DNA from: Synergistaceae bacterium
Lineage (GTDB): Bacteria; Synergistota; Synergistia; Synergistales; Aminobacteriaceae
Reading direction: 5' to 3'
Assembly: GCA_022837505.1 (NCBI GenBank)
Contig: JALHFZ010000023.1
Span: 6,610 to 29,790, forward strand
DNA: 23,181 bases
Both the position numbers and the translations under genes were made by a program. This document shows positions 15,619-22,480 of the stretch, piece after piece; the first letter of the stretch is position 1; every line of letters starts with the position of its first letter. The notes beneath the pieces were generated by a model. It ran no database searches. It saw only the letters and a program-made list of their open reading frames with translations, and had not been told where the DNA came from.

Positions 15619-16644
15619 CTATTTTATATTTCTTTCTTCTTCTCTGGCGGGGGGAGCAGGCTCCTCAATGGGAGGACCCGCCGGGGGCGTTTCCTGCTTC
15701 AGCATCCCCTGCAGCCCTGCGGGGACAGGATAGGCCGACACCCGGGTCATCTCCGCCGTCTCGGAGAAGACGACCGTCCCCTCGGGAAGCTCCTTCAGGT
15801 CACCCCTGACGAGGAACCCTCCGGCAAGCCCCACGGGGCCGAGGAGGATTGCGCCGATAAAGCTTGTGCCTGCAGCGGCCATCTGGGCGGATTCCGCCTT
15901 GCTCGCCTCTTTCGCCTTTTCTCCCACAGTGAGGGAAATTTCCTCCGGCCCGAGGGGGAAGAGCTTCTCCACGGCGATCTTCACCTCGGCAGGCCTGCCG
16001 AAGCTCCGGGGCTTCGTCACCTCGGTGACGGAGGCGAGGATGCGGCTTCCCCTGGGGGCCACCAGATTGGTATCTATCACGAGGTCGGAGCCGAGGACGA
16101 TGTCCACGGGATCCCCCACCTTCGCCGTCTTGGGGGACAGGGTGCGGGAAAGGGTTCCCTTGATGACCGTTCCGGCCGGCACCTCCACGTCCTGCATGGT
16201 CACCGTATCGGAAAGGAGAAGGTTGAGCACCCGCTCGAGGCGCATGGCCACGGGACGGTCCACCTGGGGGGTCCCTTCAAGCTGCACTTCAAGGGATTCC
16301 ACCCGCTTCACAGCAGGGGTGAGGGTATCCGTCCTCTGCCCCACCGCCCATTCTGCGATGGCCAGCTTGAAGAGAACGGAAGGCTGTTCGGGGGTTCCCT
16401 TTTCGATGAAGTTCAGGAGGGCATTCTGCCGTTCGGCGATGCTTCCCGGAAGCTCCCGGCCGAACATATCCCTTTCGATGTTGTTCAGACGCTCAATGAG
16501 CCCTCCGGTTCGCTCGTTACCGTAGAGAAGGCGTTCAACCTTTCCCATGATATAGATGGATGACTCCTCCGCCGCCCGGGCGGGGACTCCCTGAAATGCA
16601 AAAAGCAGCGCGCCGATCAGAATTCCGAGAATTATTTTTTTCAT
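15619..16644 (-). CDS. Exported protein with duplicated N-terminal motif and a beta-rich core
   Basis: Family not firmly recognised. The 341-residue protein has a signal peptide (1-24, ending PARAA). Two head-to-tail 20-residue repeats follow at 36-55 and 56-75, with the pattern ER..[YF]G.E..G. Next is a helical part (about 76-145). A beta-rich core (about 150-235) begins VPAGTVIKGTLSRTLSP and contains LVAPRGSRI, which recalls the VPAGT..I modules of surface or secretion proteins. A glycine-rich hydrophobic hairpin (257-280) could be a membrane-inserting segment, and a Pro/Glu-rich tail closes the protein. The ATG overlaps the pyrG stop as ATGA, and AGGAGGG lies in the pyrG 3' end 8 bases upstream, so translation is coupled to CTP synthase. 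A periplasmic or outer-membrane role is inferred from signal peptide and neighbours. Confidence 0.75.
   Translation of the reverse strand: MKKIILGILIGALLFAFQGVPARAAEESSIYIMGKVERLLYGNERTGGLIERLNNIERDMFGRELPGSIAERQNALLNFIEKGTPEQPSVLFKLAIAEWAVGQRTDTLTPAVKRVESLEVQLEGTPQVDRPVAMRLERVLNLLLSDTVTMQDVEVPAGTVIKGTLSRTLSPKTAKVGDPVDIVLGSDLVIDTNLVAPRGSRILASVTEVTKPRSFGRPAEVKIAVEKLFPLGPEEISLTVGEKAKEASKAESAQMAAAGTSFIGAILLGPVGLAGGFLVRGDLKELPEGTVVFSETAEMTRVSAYPVPAGLQGMLKQETPPAGPPIEEPAPPAREEERNIK
16420..16539 (-). repeat. Tandem duplication of a 20-residue motif in the secreted protein after pyrG
   Basis: Residues 36-55 and 56-75 of the 341-residue protein align without gaps as two 20-residue units (VERLLYGNERTGGLIERLNN and IERDMFGRELPGSIAERQNA). 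Shared positions include ER, an aromatic residue plus Gly, Glu, Gly and ER. The match is at protein level and has diverged in DNA, so it is an old duplication. Confidence 0.7.
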
Positions 16645-18263
16645 CCGTTTTCCCTCCTCGCATTTGTTTCGCTCATTTTCACTGCCGCTCCGATAAACCC
16701 GCAGAAAAGGGGGTGGGGCTTCACCGGACGGGACCGGAACTCGGGGTGGAACTGAACTCCCATATACCAGGGGTGATCGGGCAGCTCCACGATCTCCGCC
16801 AGGTTCTTCTCCCGGTAGACCCCCGCGATGGTCATCCCCTTTTCCTCAAGGCGCTTCAGATAGTCGTTGTTCAATTCATACCGGTGGCGGTGCCGCTCGC
16901 AGATCCGTTCCTCTCCGTAGGCCGCGGCGGCCTTCGTACCCGGGACGAGGTCGCAGGGGTACGCCCCGAGGCGCATGGTCCCCCCCTTGTCGGAAATATG
17001 GGTCTGATCCTCCATTAAGTGTATCACAGGGCTGGTGCATCCGGGGTCGATCTCGGAGCTGTTTGCCCCGGGAAGTCCGCAGACGTGGCGGGCGAACTCC
17101 ACCACCGCCACCTGCATGCCGAGACAGAGGCCGAAATAGGGGATCTTGTTCTCCCGGGCGTAGCGGGCGGCGGCGATTTTCCCCTCGATCCCCCGGGAAC
17201 CGAAGCCTCCCGGAACGAGAATTCCCTGAACGCCCGAGAGAACCGCCTTTGCCCCCTTCTCCTCGATATCCTCGGACTCGACGGACCGGATTTTCACCCT
17301 CGCGTCGTGAAAGATCCCCGCGTGGTAGAGGGCCTCGGTGACGCTGAGGTAGGCGTCTTTGTGATTGGTGTATTTTCCCACCAGGGCGATCTCCACCTCT
17401 CCGGAGGGAGCGCAGAAACGGTCCACTACCCTCTGCCAGTCGGCGAGGTCGGGCTCCCGGGGGGATACGAGGGAGAGGGCCTTCAATACGAGGGTGTCGA
17501 ATTTCTGCTCGAAGAGGCTCAGGGGGACCTTGTAGATAGTGGGTTCGTCCAGGGCTTCTATTACGGCGTCGGGGGAGACGTTGCAGAAGAGGGCCATCTT
17601 ATCCCTCATGCTGTCCTCGATTCTGTAGTGGGAGCGGCAGACGAGGATCTGGGGGAGGATGCCGATCCGGCGCAGCTCCTGAACGCTGTGCTGGGTGGGT
17701 TTCGTCTTGAGCTCTCGGGCGGCCTCGAGCCAGGGGACAAGGGTTACGTGGCAGTAGGCCACATTCTCCCGGCCTACCCGGGTGGCCATCTGGCGGATAG
17801 CCTCAAAAAAGGGCTGCCCCTCGATGTCTCCCACGGTGCCGCCGATCTCGGCGATGACCACATCCCGGTTTTCTCCCGCCCGGAGGATCCTCTCCTGGAT
17901 TTCATTCGTAATGTGGGGGATCACCTGCACCGTTCCTCCGAGATAGTCTCCCCGGCGTTCCTTGCAGATGACAGAGGAATAGATCTTCCCCGTGGTCACG
18001 TTGTTGTCCGCGCTCAGGGATTCGTCGATGAAGCGTTCATAGTGGCCGAGGTCGAGATCCGTCTCCGCTCCGTCGTCGGTCACGAAGACCTCGCCGTGCT
18101 GAAAGGGGTTCATCGTCCCCGCGTCCACGTTGAGATAGGGGTCAAGCTTGATGATTGAAACACGGAATCCCCTTTTTTTCAGCAGGACGCCCAGGGATGC
18201 CGCGGTGATGCCTTTTCCCAGAGATGAAACAACCCCGCCGGTGACAAAAACATACTTCGCCAT
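16641..18263 (-). CDS. pyrG: CTP synthase
   Basis: A 540-residue CTP synthase of standard length. It converts UTP to CTP using ATP and glutamine in the cytoplasm, the last step of de novo pyrimidine nucleotide synthesis. The N-terminal synthase domain has the P-loop-like VTGGVVSSLGKG (7-18) and GGTVGDIEGQPF (141-152). The C-terminal class I glutamine amidotransferase domain has the nucleophile Cys380 in GLCLGMQ and the His506-Glu508 pair in FHPEF. The ATG at 18263 has GGAGGG about 9 bases upstream. It heads a run that continues with three secreted proteins, lptC and lptD. The next gene's ribosome site lies inside its 3' end and the junction is ATGA. An intrinsic terminator of the preceding gene lies just upstream, so pyrG probably has its own promoter, which I could not pin down. 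Confidence 0.98.
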   Translation of the reverse strand: MAKYVFVTGGVVSSLGKGITAASLGVLLKKRGFRVSIIKLDPYLNVDAGTMNPFQHGEVFVTDDGAETDLDLGHYERFIDESLSADNNVTTGKIYSSVICKERRGDYLGGTVQVIPHITNEIQERILRAGENRDVVIAEIGGTVGDIEGQPFFEAIRQMATRVGRENVAYCHVTLVPWLEAARELKTKPTQHSVQELRRIGILPQILVCRSHYRIEDSMRDKMALFCNVSPDAVIEALDEPTIYKVPLSLFEQKFDTLVLKALSLVSPREPDLADWQRVVDRFCAPSGEVEIALVGKYTNHKDAYLSVTEALYHAGIFHDARVKIRSVESEDIEEKGAKAVLSGVQGILVPGGFGSRGIEGKIAAARYARENKIPYFGLCLGMQVAVVEFARHVCGLPGANSSEIDPGCTSPVIHLMEDQTHISDKGGTMRLGAYPCDLVPGTKAAAAYGEERICERHRHRYELNNDYLKRLEEKGMTIAGVYREKNLAEIVELPDHPWYMGVQFHPEFRSRPVKPHPLFCGFIGAAVKMSETNARRENG

Positions 18264-18306
18264 TTCCTATGCCCTCCAGAAGAATATAAAGTTCGGCCGA
18301 TGGATC

Positions 18307-18339
18307 AAAAAAACATGGACCAGGGAAATCCCCGGTCCA
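18307..18339 (-). terminator. Intrinsic terminator after the LysM/M23 peptidase gene
   Basis: On the minus strand a stem TGGACC/GGTCCA is extended by GGG/CCC inside, with a short AT loop, and is followed by TG and a run of seven T. It lies about 40 bases after the stop of the LysM/M23 gene and just before pyrG. It should separate these two transcription units. Confidence 0.8.
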
Positions 18340-18379
18340 GAATAGCGGAATTTTCAAGGGCCGTCATGGATACTATTGC

Positions 18380-20320
18380 TTATCTTAACAGCTTCAGGGG
18401 ATTTACAGGGCTCTTTCCGTTGCGGATCTCAAAGTGGAGATGCGGCCCGGTGGTTCTGCCGCTCGTTCCCACGGAGGCGATGGTCTGCCCCTGAGAGATT
18501 GTCTGTCCCTTCCGAACCGAAATGGAATTGCAGTGGGCATAGAGGGTGGAATACCCGTCTCCGTGCCGGATGACCACGACCCTGCCGTATCCGCCCATCC
18601 ATCCGGAATACTCCACCCGGCCGGCCTTCGACGCCTTGATGGCCCGTCCCCGGGGGGACTTGATATCCACTCCCGTATGAAAATCCCTTCTCCGGGTCAC
18701 AGGATGGCGCCGCCAGCCGAAGGGGCTGTTGATCTTTCCGACTACGGGCCACCGGTAGCTTCGGGTATAGCTCTTTGCGGGGGTGGAACTCTTGCTGCTC
18801 GAGCGCGAGGATTTTTCGTCCGACTGGCTGTCCGAGGCTTCGGGACGGGCACCGGGAAGGAAGATTTCGGCTCCGGCCGTCAGGGTATCCACCGAGCCGG
18901 GGGCATTCCCCTTCTGGATTCTGTCCGCCGGGATGCCGTAGCTCTTTGCGATTTTGTCGAGGGTGTCTCCCTTGGCGACCTTGTAGAAAATACCGTCCTG
19001 ATCGGGAATACGGAGGGTAGCCCCCGGACGGAGCATGTCGGGGTTCTTGAGATCGTTGCAGCCAAAGAGGGTATCGATCTCGAGGTTCTGGGAGTTTGCC
19101 ACGGACCAGAGGTTGTCCCCGGCAGCGACGATGTAGGCCGTCACTTTCACGGGACTCACCTTTTCCTGGGCGGCCACTACCCTGGCCTTCCGCATCAAGA
19201 CTGCCTCAAGGGTGGCGTCCACGGCATCGGAGTTATTCGGTATAAGGAGGATCTGTTTTTCCGCCAGGCGATTGGGGTTCTTCAGTTCGTTGGCCTTGAC
19301 GATATTATCCACCGAGACGCCGTTTGCCGCGGCGATGGTCGACATGGTGTCTCCAGACTTCACCACATATTCCTTCCAGAGGGCCTTTACCTCGGTGAGG
19401 ATGACTTCCTGCTCTTCATTGGAATTTTCAAGATCCTCCTCGGTCAAAAGGGTTTTGCCGTCCTCAGCCACGCTCAGCACCACAGAGTCGTAATCCGTGG
19501 CCATCTTGCCGGCAGGGAGGGGGTCAGGAGTTCCTGCTTTTTCAGTCTTTGCCTCTGCCGCGGCGGCTTCGGGAGCCTTGAAGCTGCTGAGGCGGGACTG
19601 GCCTGTCAAGGCCGTCAGGGGGGTCAAAAATTCAGGAGAGCTGCCCTCCACGGGAAGAACCCTCGGAAGGGCGATACGGAAACCGCTCAGCCGGGACTGG
19701 CCCGAGCCGGCGAAATAGTTTGCAGAATTTCCGATGGAATCTCCTTCAACGGAGAGACGGTCGGGAAGGCGAAGGCGGAAACCGGAGAGGCGGGACATCC
19801 CCGCGTTGGAAAATGACGTCCCCGAGATCCCGTCCGACCCTGCGCTCAGCACCACCCGGTCGGGAAACTTCCAGGATGACTCCTCCTCGGGAACGGAAAG
19901 GAGGGCTGTTTTTTCCTCTATATCTCCCGCCGGTCGGGATCTCAGGACATCTGCGGGGTTTTCTGCCGAGAGAAGGAATTCCGATGTGGGCTGAAGTGTC
20001 TCCAGATCAAGCTCTTCCCCATCGTCGGTGAGGTAGACGCTGGACATATCCACCACGATGAACCCGGAAGAGGGAAGGACAAACTCCTCGGGACCGCCTC
20101 CGTCGGGCAGACTGCCCCAGGCGACTCCGGCGTTCCGGTTTGTGGCTCCCAGGGCCAACAGCCCGGCGGAGACCAGCATCAGCACTATGACCGCAAGAAA
20201 ACCCTTTGTATCCTTCCCCTTGCGGGGAGAAGCTTCTTTTTCCAGAGGAGAAATTTTTTCAGTTCGCCCCTTATTTTTAGACCGCGCCCCGTTGATTGAA
20301 GAAGATCCCCGTATTTTCAT
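18380..20320 (-). CDS. LysM-repeat M23 peptidoglycan endopeptidase
   Basis: A 646-residue envelope protein. A basic cytoplasmic N-terminus is followed by one membrane segment (about 39-59), a low-complexity spacer with three 33-residue repeats (153-251), and three LysM modules (about 318-362, 396-439, 445-489; each with GD and a terminal IP or LP). A Ser-rich linker leads to a C-terminal M23 domain (about 525-646). The zinc motifs are complete: HTGVD (His548, Asp552) and HLH (His627, His629), plus the YAH histidine (596). LysM binds glycan strands and M23 cuts peptide cross-links, so this is a wall-anchored endopeptidase of the DipM/NlpD-MepM type acting in the periplasm. The M23 domain is clearly paralogous to that of the EnvC-type protein in this window. 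The ATG at 20320 lies about 50 bases after rho. Its own terminator follows. Confidence 0.92.
   Translation of the reverse strand: MKIRGSSSINGARSKNKGRTEKISPLEKEASPRKGKDTKGFLAVIVLMLVSAGLLALGATNRNAGVAWGSLPDGGGPEEFVLPSSGFIVVDMSSVYLTDDGEELDLETLQPTSEFLLSAENPADVLRSRPAGDIEEKTALLSVPEEESSWKFPDRVVLSAGSDGISGTSFSNAGMSRLSGFRLRLPDRLSVEGDSIGNSANYFAGSGQSRLSGFRIALPRVLPVEGSSPEFLTPLTALTGQSRLSSFKAPEAAAAEAKTEKAGTPDPLPAGKMATDYDSVVLSVAEDGKTLLTEEDLENSNEEQEVILTEVKALWKEYVVKSGDTMSTIAAANGVSVDNIVKANELKNPNRLAEKQILLIPNNSDAVDATLEAVLMRKARVVAAQEKVSPVKVTAYIVAAGDNLWSVANSQNLEIDTLFGCNDLKNPDMLRPGATLRIPDQDGIFYKVAKGDTLDKIAKSYGIPADRIQKGNAPGSVDTLTAGAEIFLPGARPEASDSQSDEKSSRSSSKSSTPAKSYTRSYRWPVVGKINSPFGWRRHPVTRRRDFHTGVDIKSPRGRAIKASKAGRVEYSGWMGGYGRVVVIRHGDGYSTLYAHCNSISVRKGQTISQGQTIASVGTSGRTTGPHLHFEIRNGKSPVNPLKLLR
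19568..19864 (-). repeat. Three 33-residue (99-base) tandem repeats in the LysM/M23 protein
   Basis: Residues 153-185, 186-218 and 219-251 align without a gap as three 33-residue units. Each starts with P(D)R, has an S.EG-like or SAG patch near position 8, and carries SRLSGF or SRLSSF at position 24-29. The period is exact, while the intervening residues have diverged. Confidence 0.8.
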
Positions 20321-20371
20321 CGTTTACATTCCCTGCCCCTTTCACAGCCGCCTTGTCCGCTCCATCCCACC

Positions 20372-21754
20372 TCACGATTTCTTGATGGTGAGCAGAAAAT
20401 CCTTGTTGGTCGGCGACTGTTTCAGTTTGTCGATGATCAGATTCAGCGCTCCTGATTCATCCACGTTCATGATGCGCCTGCGGAGAAGCCAGACGCGGCT
20501 CAGATCGTCTTCATTCAGGAGGAGCTCCTCCCGCCTCGTTCCGGACTTCGTTATGTCCATGGCGGGGAAGATCCGCTGTTCGGAAAGCTTCCGGGAAAGG
20601 TGAAGCTCCATATTTCCCGTCCCCTTGAATTCTTCGTAGATGACTTCGTCCATTCTGCTGCCCGTGTCCACGAGGGCTGTTCCGATGATGGTGAGGCTGC
20701 CCCCCTCTTCAATATTCCGGGCAGCTCCGAAAAACCGCTTCGGAAAGTAGAGGGCCGCCGGGTCCATGCCGCCGGAAAGGGTCCGTCCCGAAGGGGGGAC
20801 CACGAGGTTCGATGCCCGAGCGAGGCGGGTGATGGAGTCGAGAAGAAGGACGACGTCCTTCCCCACCTCCACGAGACGCTTGGCCTTCTCGAGGGCGAGA
20901 TTCGCCACCCGCAGATGCTCATCCGCCGGCCGGTCGAAGGTGGAGGCTATGATCTCGCCGTCCACAGAACGGGCCATATCCGTCACTTCCTCGGGGCGCT
21001 CATCGATGAGCAGCACCATGAGGATGATGTCGGGGTAGTTGACTGCCACGGCATTGGCGATTTTCTTCAGTAAGGTTGTTTTTCCTGCCTTGGGGGGGGA
21101 GACGAGAAGGGCCCGCTGCCCCTTGCCGATGGGAGAGAAGAGGTCGACAAGTCGGGTGGAGATCTCCTTCGGGTCCGTCTCGAGGGTCAGCATTTCGTCG
21201 GGGAAAATGGGAGTCATGGCGCTGAAGTGGGCCCTGCGCCTGGCGGTCTCAGGGTCTGAGAAGTTCACCATCTCCACCCGAAGAAGGGCCTCGTAGTGCT
21301 CCGAATCCCGGGGAGGGCGGACAAGGCCCCATATGACATCGCCGTTCCGGAGGCCGAAGCGGCGTATCTGGGAGGCGGAGACGTAGACATCGTGATCGCT
21401 GGGAAGAAGCCCCTTCGGACGAAGGAAGCCGTACCCCTCGGGAAGGATCTCGAGGGTACCTCCGCCGAAGCGGTAGTTCAGCTCCTCCGCCTGGGCCCTG
21501 AGGATGGCCACGATGAGATCGTCCTTCCGCAGGGAGGAAAAGCCGCTCACGGAAAGGTCTTTTGCGATTCGCCGCAGCTCGGGGTTCAGCTGGTTCGCCA
21601 GGTGGCCGAAGGTATGGCGGGGGCGGGGGGCGGGCTTCTGAACAGTCTCAACCGCCTCCGGAGGGGTTTCGGCCGATGGAGATTCTGCCGATTCCTGCTC
21701 AAGAATCTCGGGAGTCTGCTCTGAAAGATCTTTTTCGAGGATATTTTCCGGCAT
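20372..21754 (-). CDS. rho: Transcription termination factor Rho
   Basis: A 460-residue hexameric RNA helicase that ends transcription at unstructured C-rich RNA. After an acidic, Pro/Glu-rich N-terminal extension (about 1-45) comes the Rho N-domain (about 52-90). The RNA-binding cold-shock-like domain follows (about 95-165, with GGGTLEILPEGYGFLR). The ATPase domain has Walker A SPPKAGKTT (219-227), DERPEEVTDM (251-260), Walker B VVLLLD (301-306), PSGRTLSGGMD (321-331) and EEFKGTGNMEL (374-384). The ATG at 21754 has no strong ribosome site, only AGATAG-like purines. The 186-base upstream region contains a small GC hairpin (21899-21912) and could be a leader; rho is autoregulated in some bacteria, but nothing here proves that. 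The acidic extension is longer than in E. coli Rho. Confidence 0.98.
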   Translation of the reverse strand: MPENILEKDLSEQTPEILEQESAESPSAETPPEAVETVQKPAPRPRHTFGHLANQLNPELRRIAKDLSVSGFSSLRKDDLIVAILRAQAEELNYRFGGGTLEILPEGYGFLRPKGLLPSDHDVYVSASQIRRFGLRNGDVIWGLVRPPRDSEHYEALLRVEMVNFSDPETARRRAHFSAMTPIFPDEMLTLETDPKEISTRLVDLFSPIGKGQRALLVSPPKAGKTTLLKKIANAVAVNYPDIILMVLLIDERPEEVTDMARSVDGEIIASTFDRPADEHLRVANLALEKAKRLVEVGKDVVLLLDSITRLARASNLVVPPSGRTLSGGMDPAALYFPKRFFGAARNIEEGGSLTIIGTALVDTGSRMDEVIYEEFKGTGNMELHLSRKLSEQRIFPAMDITKSGTRREELLLNEDDLSRVWLLRRRIMNVDESGALNLIIDKLKQSPTNKDFLLTIKKS

Positions 21755-21940
21755 GATCAGAAGCTATCTCGCGGAGGAGGAAATCCCCGCGGCCGGAGGA
21801 CTCCAGGAACCTGAATGGTAAGACTGCAGTTTGAAAGACACGAAAAAAGACATCCCCTTCCTGAAATGGACCATAAACGCACGGATCCGGCGTCTATTCC
21901 GCCTCCCGGCGGCGTATAAAGATGAAGATCGCGGGTGAAG

Positions 21941-22375
21941 CTAATCGGAAATTGCAAAGAAAACATCAGAAAAAATACGATCGTACAGAGAAATCTGCAC
22001 GGAATACGAACCTTTTGGAAGAGGGGAGCCATCCTCAAGAAGAAGGCAGAACGTCCGGGCTCCGTCTCCGGCGGAAAGCCGGATAAATTCTGAATGAATC
22101 GCCCGGTTTCGAAAATACCACCGAACCTGGACGCCGTCGCCGCCGGGAGAGCGGGAATAATCGAACCACAGGCAGAGCTGGCGCGTTCCGTAACTGAAGA
22201 CAGTCCCCGTTTTGAGAGGGTGCATCTGTTCATCCACTTCGTCGCAGAGAAGCACCCTGTTGATCTCGAAGGAACCCGCAGCCTTGTTAGACCGCACCGC
22301 CCAGAAGGAGAAAATAATCAGCGAACCGATAACAGAGAACATCAGAAGAAGAAAAACTCTTCCGTTCCTTGCCAT
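21941..22375 (-). CDS. Small membrane-anchored protein of unknown function
   Basis: A 144-residue protein if started at the ATG (22375); a GTG three codons earlier (22384) is also possible. A GGGGCGG stretch about 8 bases upstream favours the ATG. One N-terminal membrane segment (about 7-27, FLLLMFSVIGSLIIFSFWAV) is followed by a beta-rich outside domain. That domain includes TGTVFSYGTRQLCLWFDYS, VQVRWYFRN, CLLLEDGSPLPKGSYSVQIS and ends FFAISD. The strand pattern looks like an immunoglobulin-type or DUF2914-like fold, but I cannot assign a family. The base composition is more AT-rich than neighbouring genes. It lies between rho and a glutamate cyclase, with 186 and about 105 non-coding bases on either side. 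A competing frame at 21757-22233 on the same strand is not protein-like. Confidence 0.65.
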   Translation of the reverse strand: MARNGRVFLLLMFSVIGSLIIFSFWAVRSNKAAGSFEINRVLLCDEVDEQMHPLKTGTVFSYGTRQLCLWFDYSRSPGGDGVQVRWYFRNRAIHSEFIRLSAGDGARTFCLLLEDGSPLPKGSYSVQISLYDRIFSDVFFAISD

Positions 22376-22480
22376 TATACCCACCGCCCCGGAAAAAAAA
22401 CAAGTGCAGGAGTGAAAATAAATCTCGTCGAGGAGTTTTTTCGGGCGGACAGACCATCCGTCCCATTACGTAAAAGCACT

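Noticed and set aside
15022..16563. A 513-codon plus-strand open frame
   Set aside because: It lies antisense to two secreted-protein genes with clear signal peptides and ribosome sites, and its product is low-complexity without domain motifs.
17019..18158. A 379-codon plus-strand open frame
   Set aside because: It is wholly antisense to pyrG, whose motifs are complete. Long antisense frames are expected in GC-rich DNA.
18264..18306. TATATT-like box before pyrG as a promoter
   Set aside because: It is only about 22 bases before the ATG, so the transcript would start at the ribosome site, and there is no good -35 at 16-18 bases.
18434..19816. A 460-codon plus-strand open frame
   Set aside because: It is antisense to the LysM/M23 gene and simply mirrors its codon pattern.
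21757..22233. A 158-codon minus-strand frame overlapping the small anchored protein
   Set aside because: Its composition is not protein-like and it lacks a ribosome site. The overlapping frame has an anchor and a regular strand pattern.
22425..22470. Hairpin GGACGGA/TCTGTCC between the glutamate cyclase and the small protein as a terminator
   Set aside because: On the minus strand it is followed by a run of A, not T, so it does not fit an intrinsic terminator in that direction.
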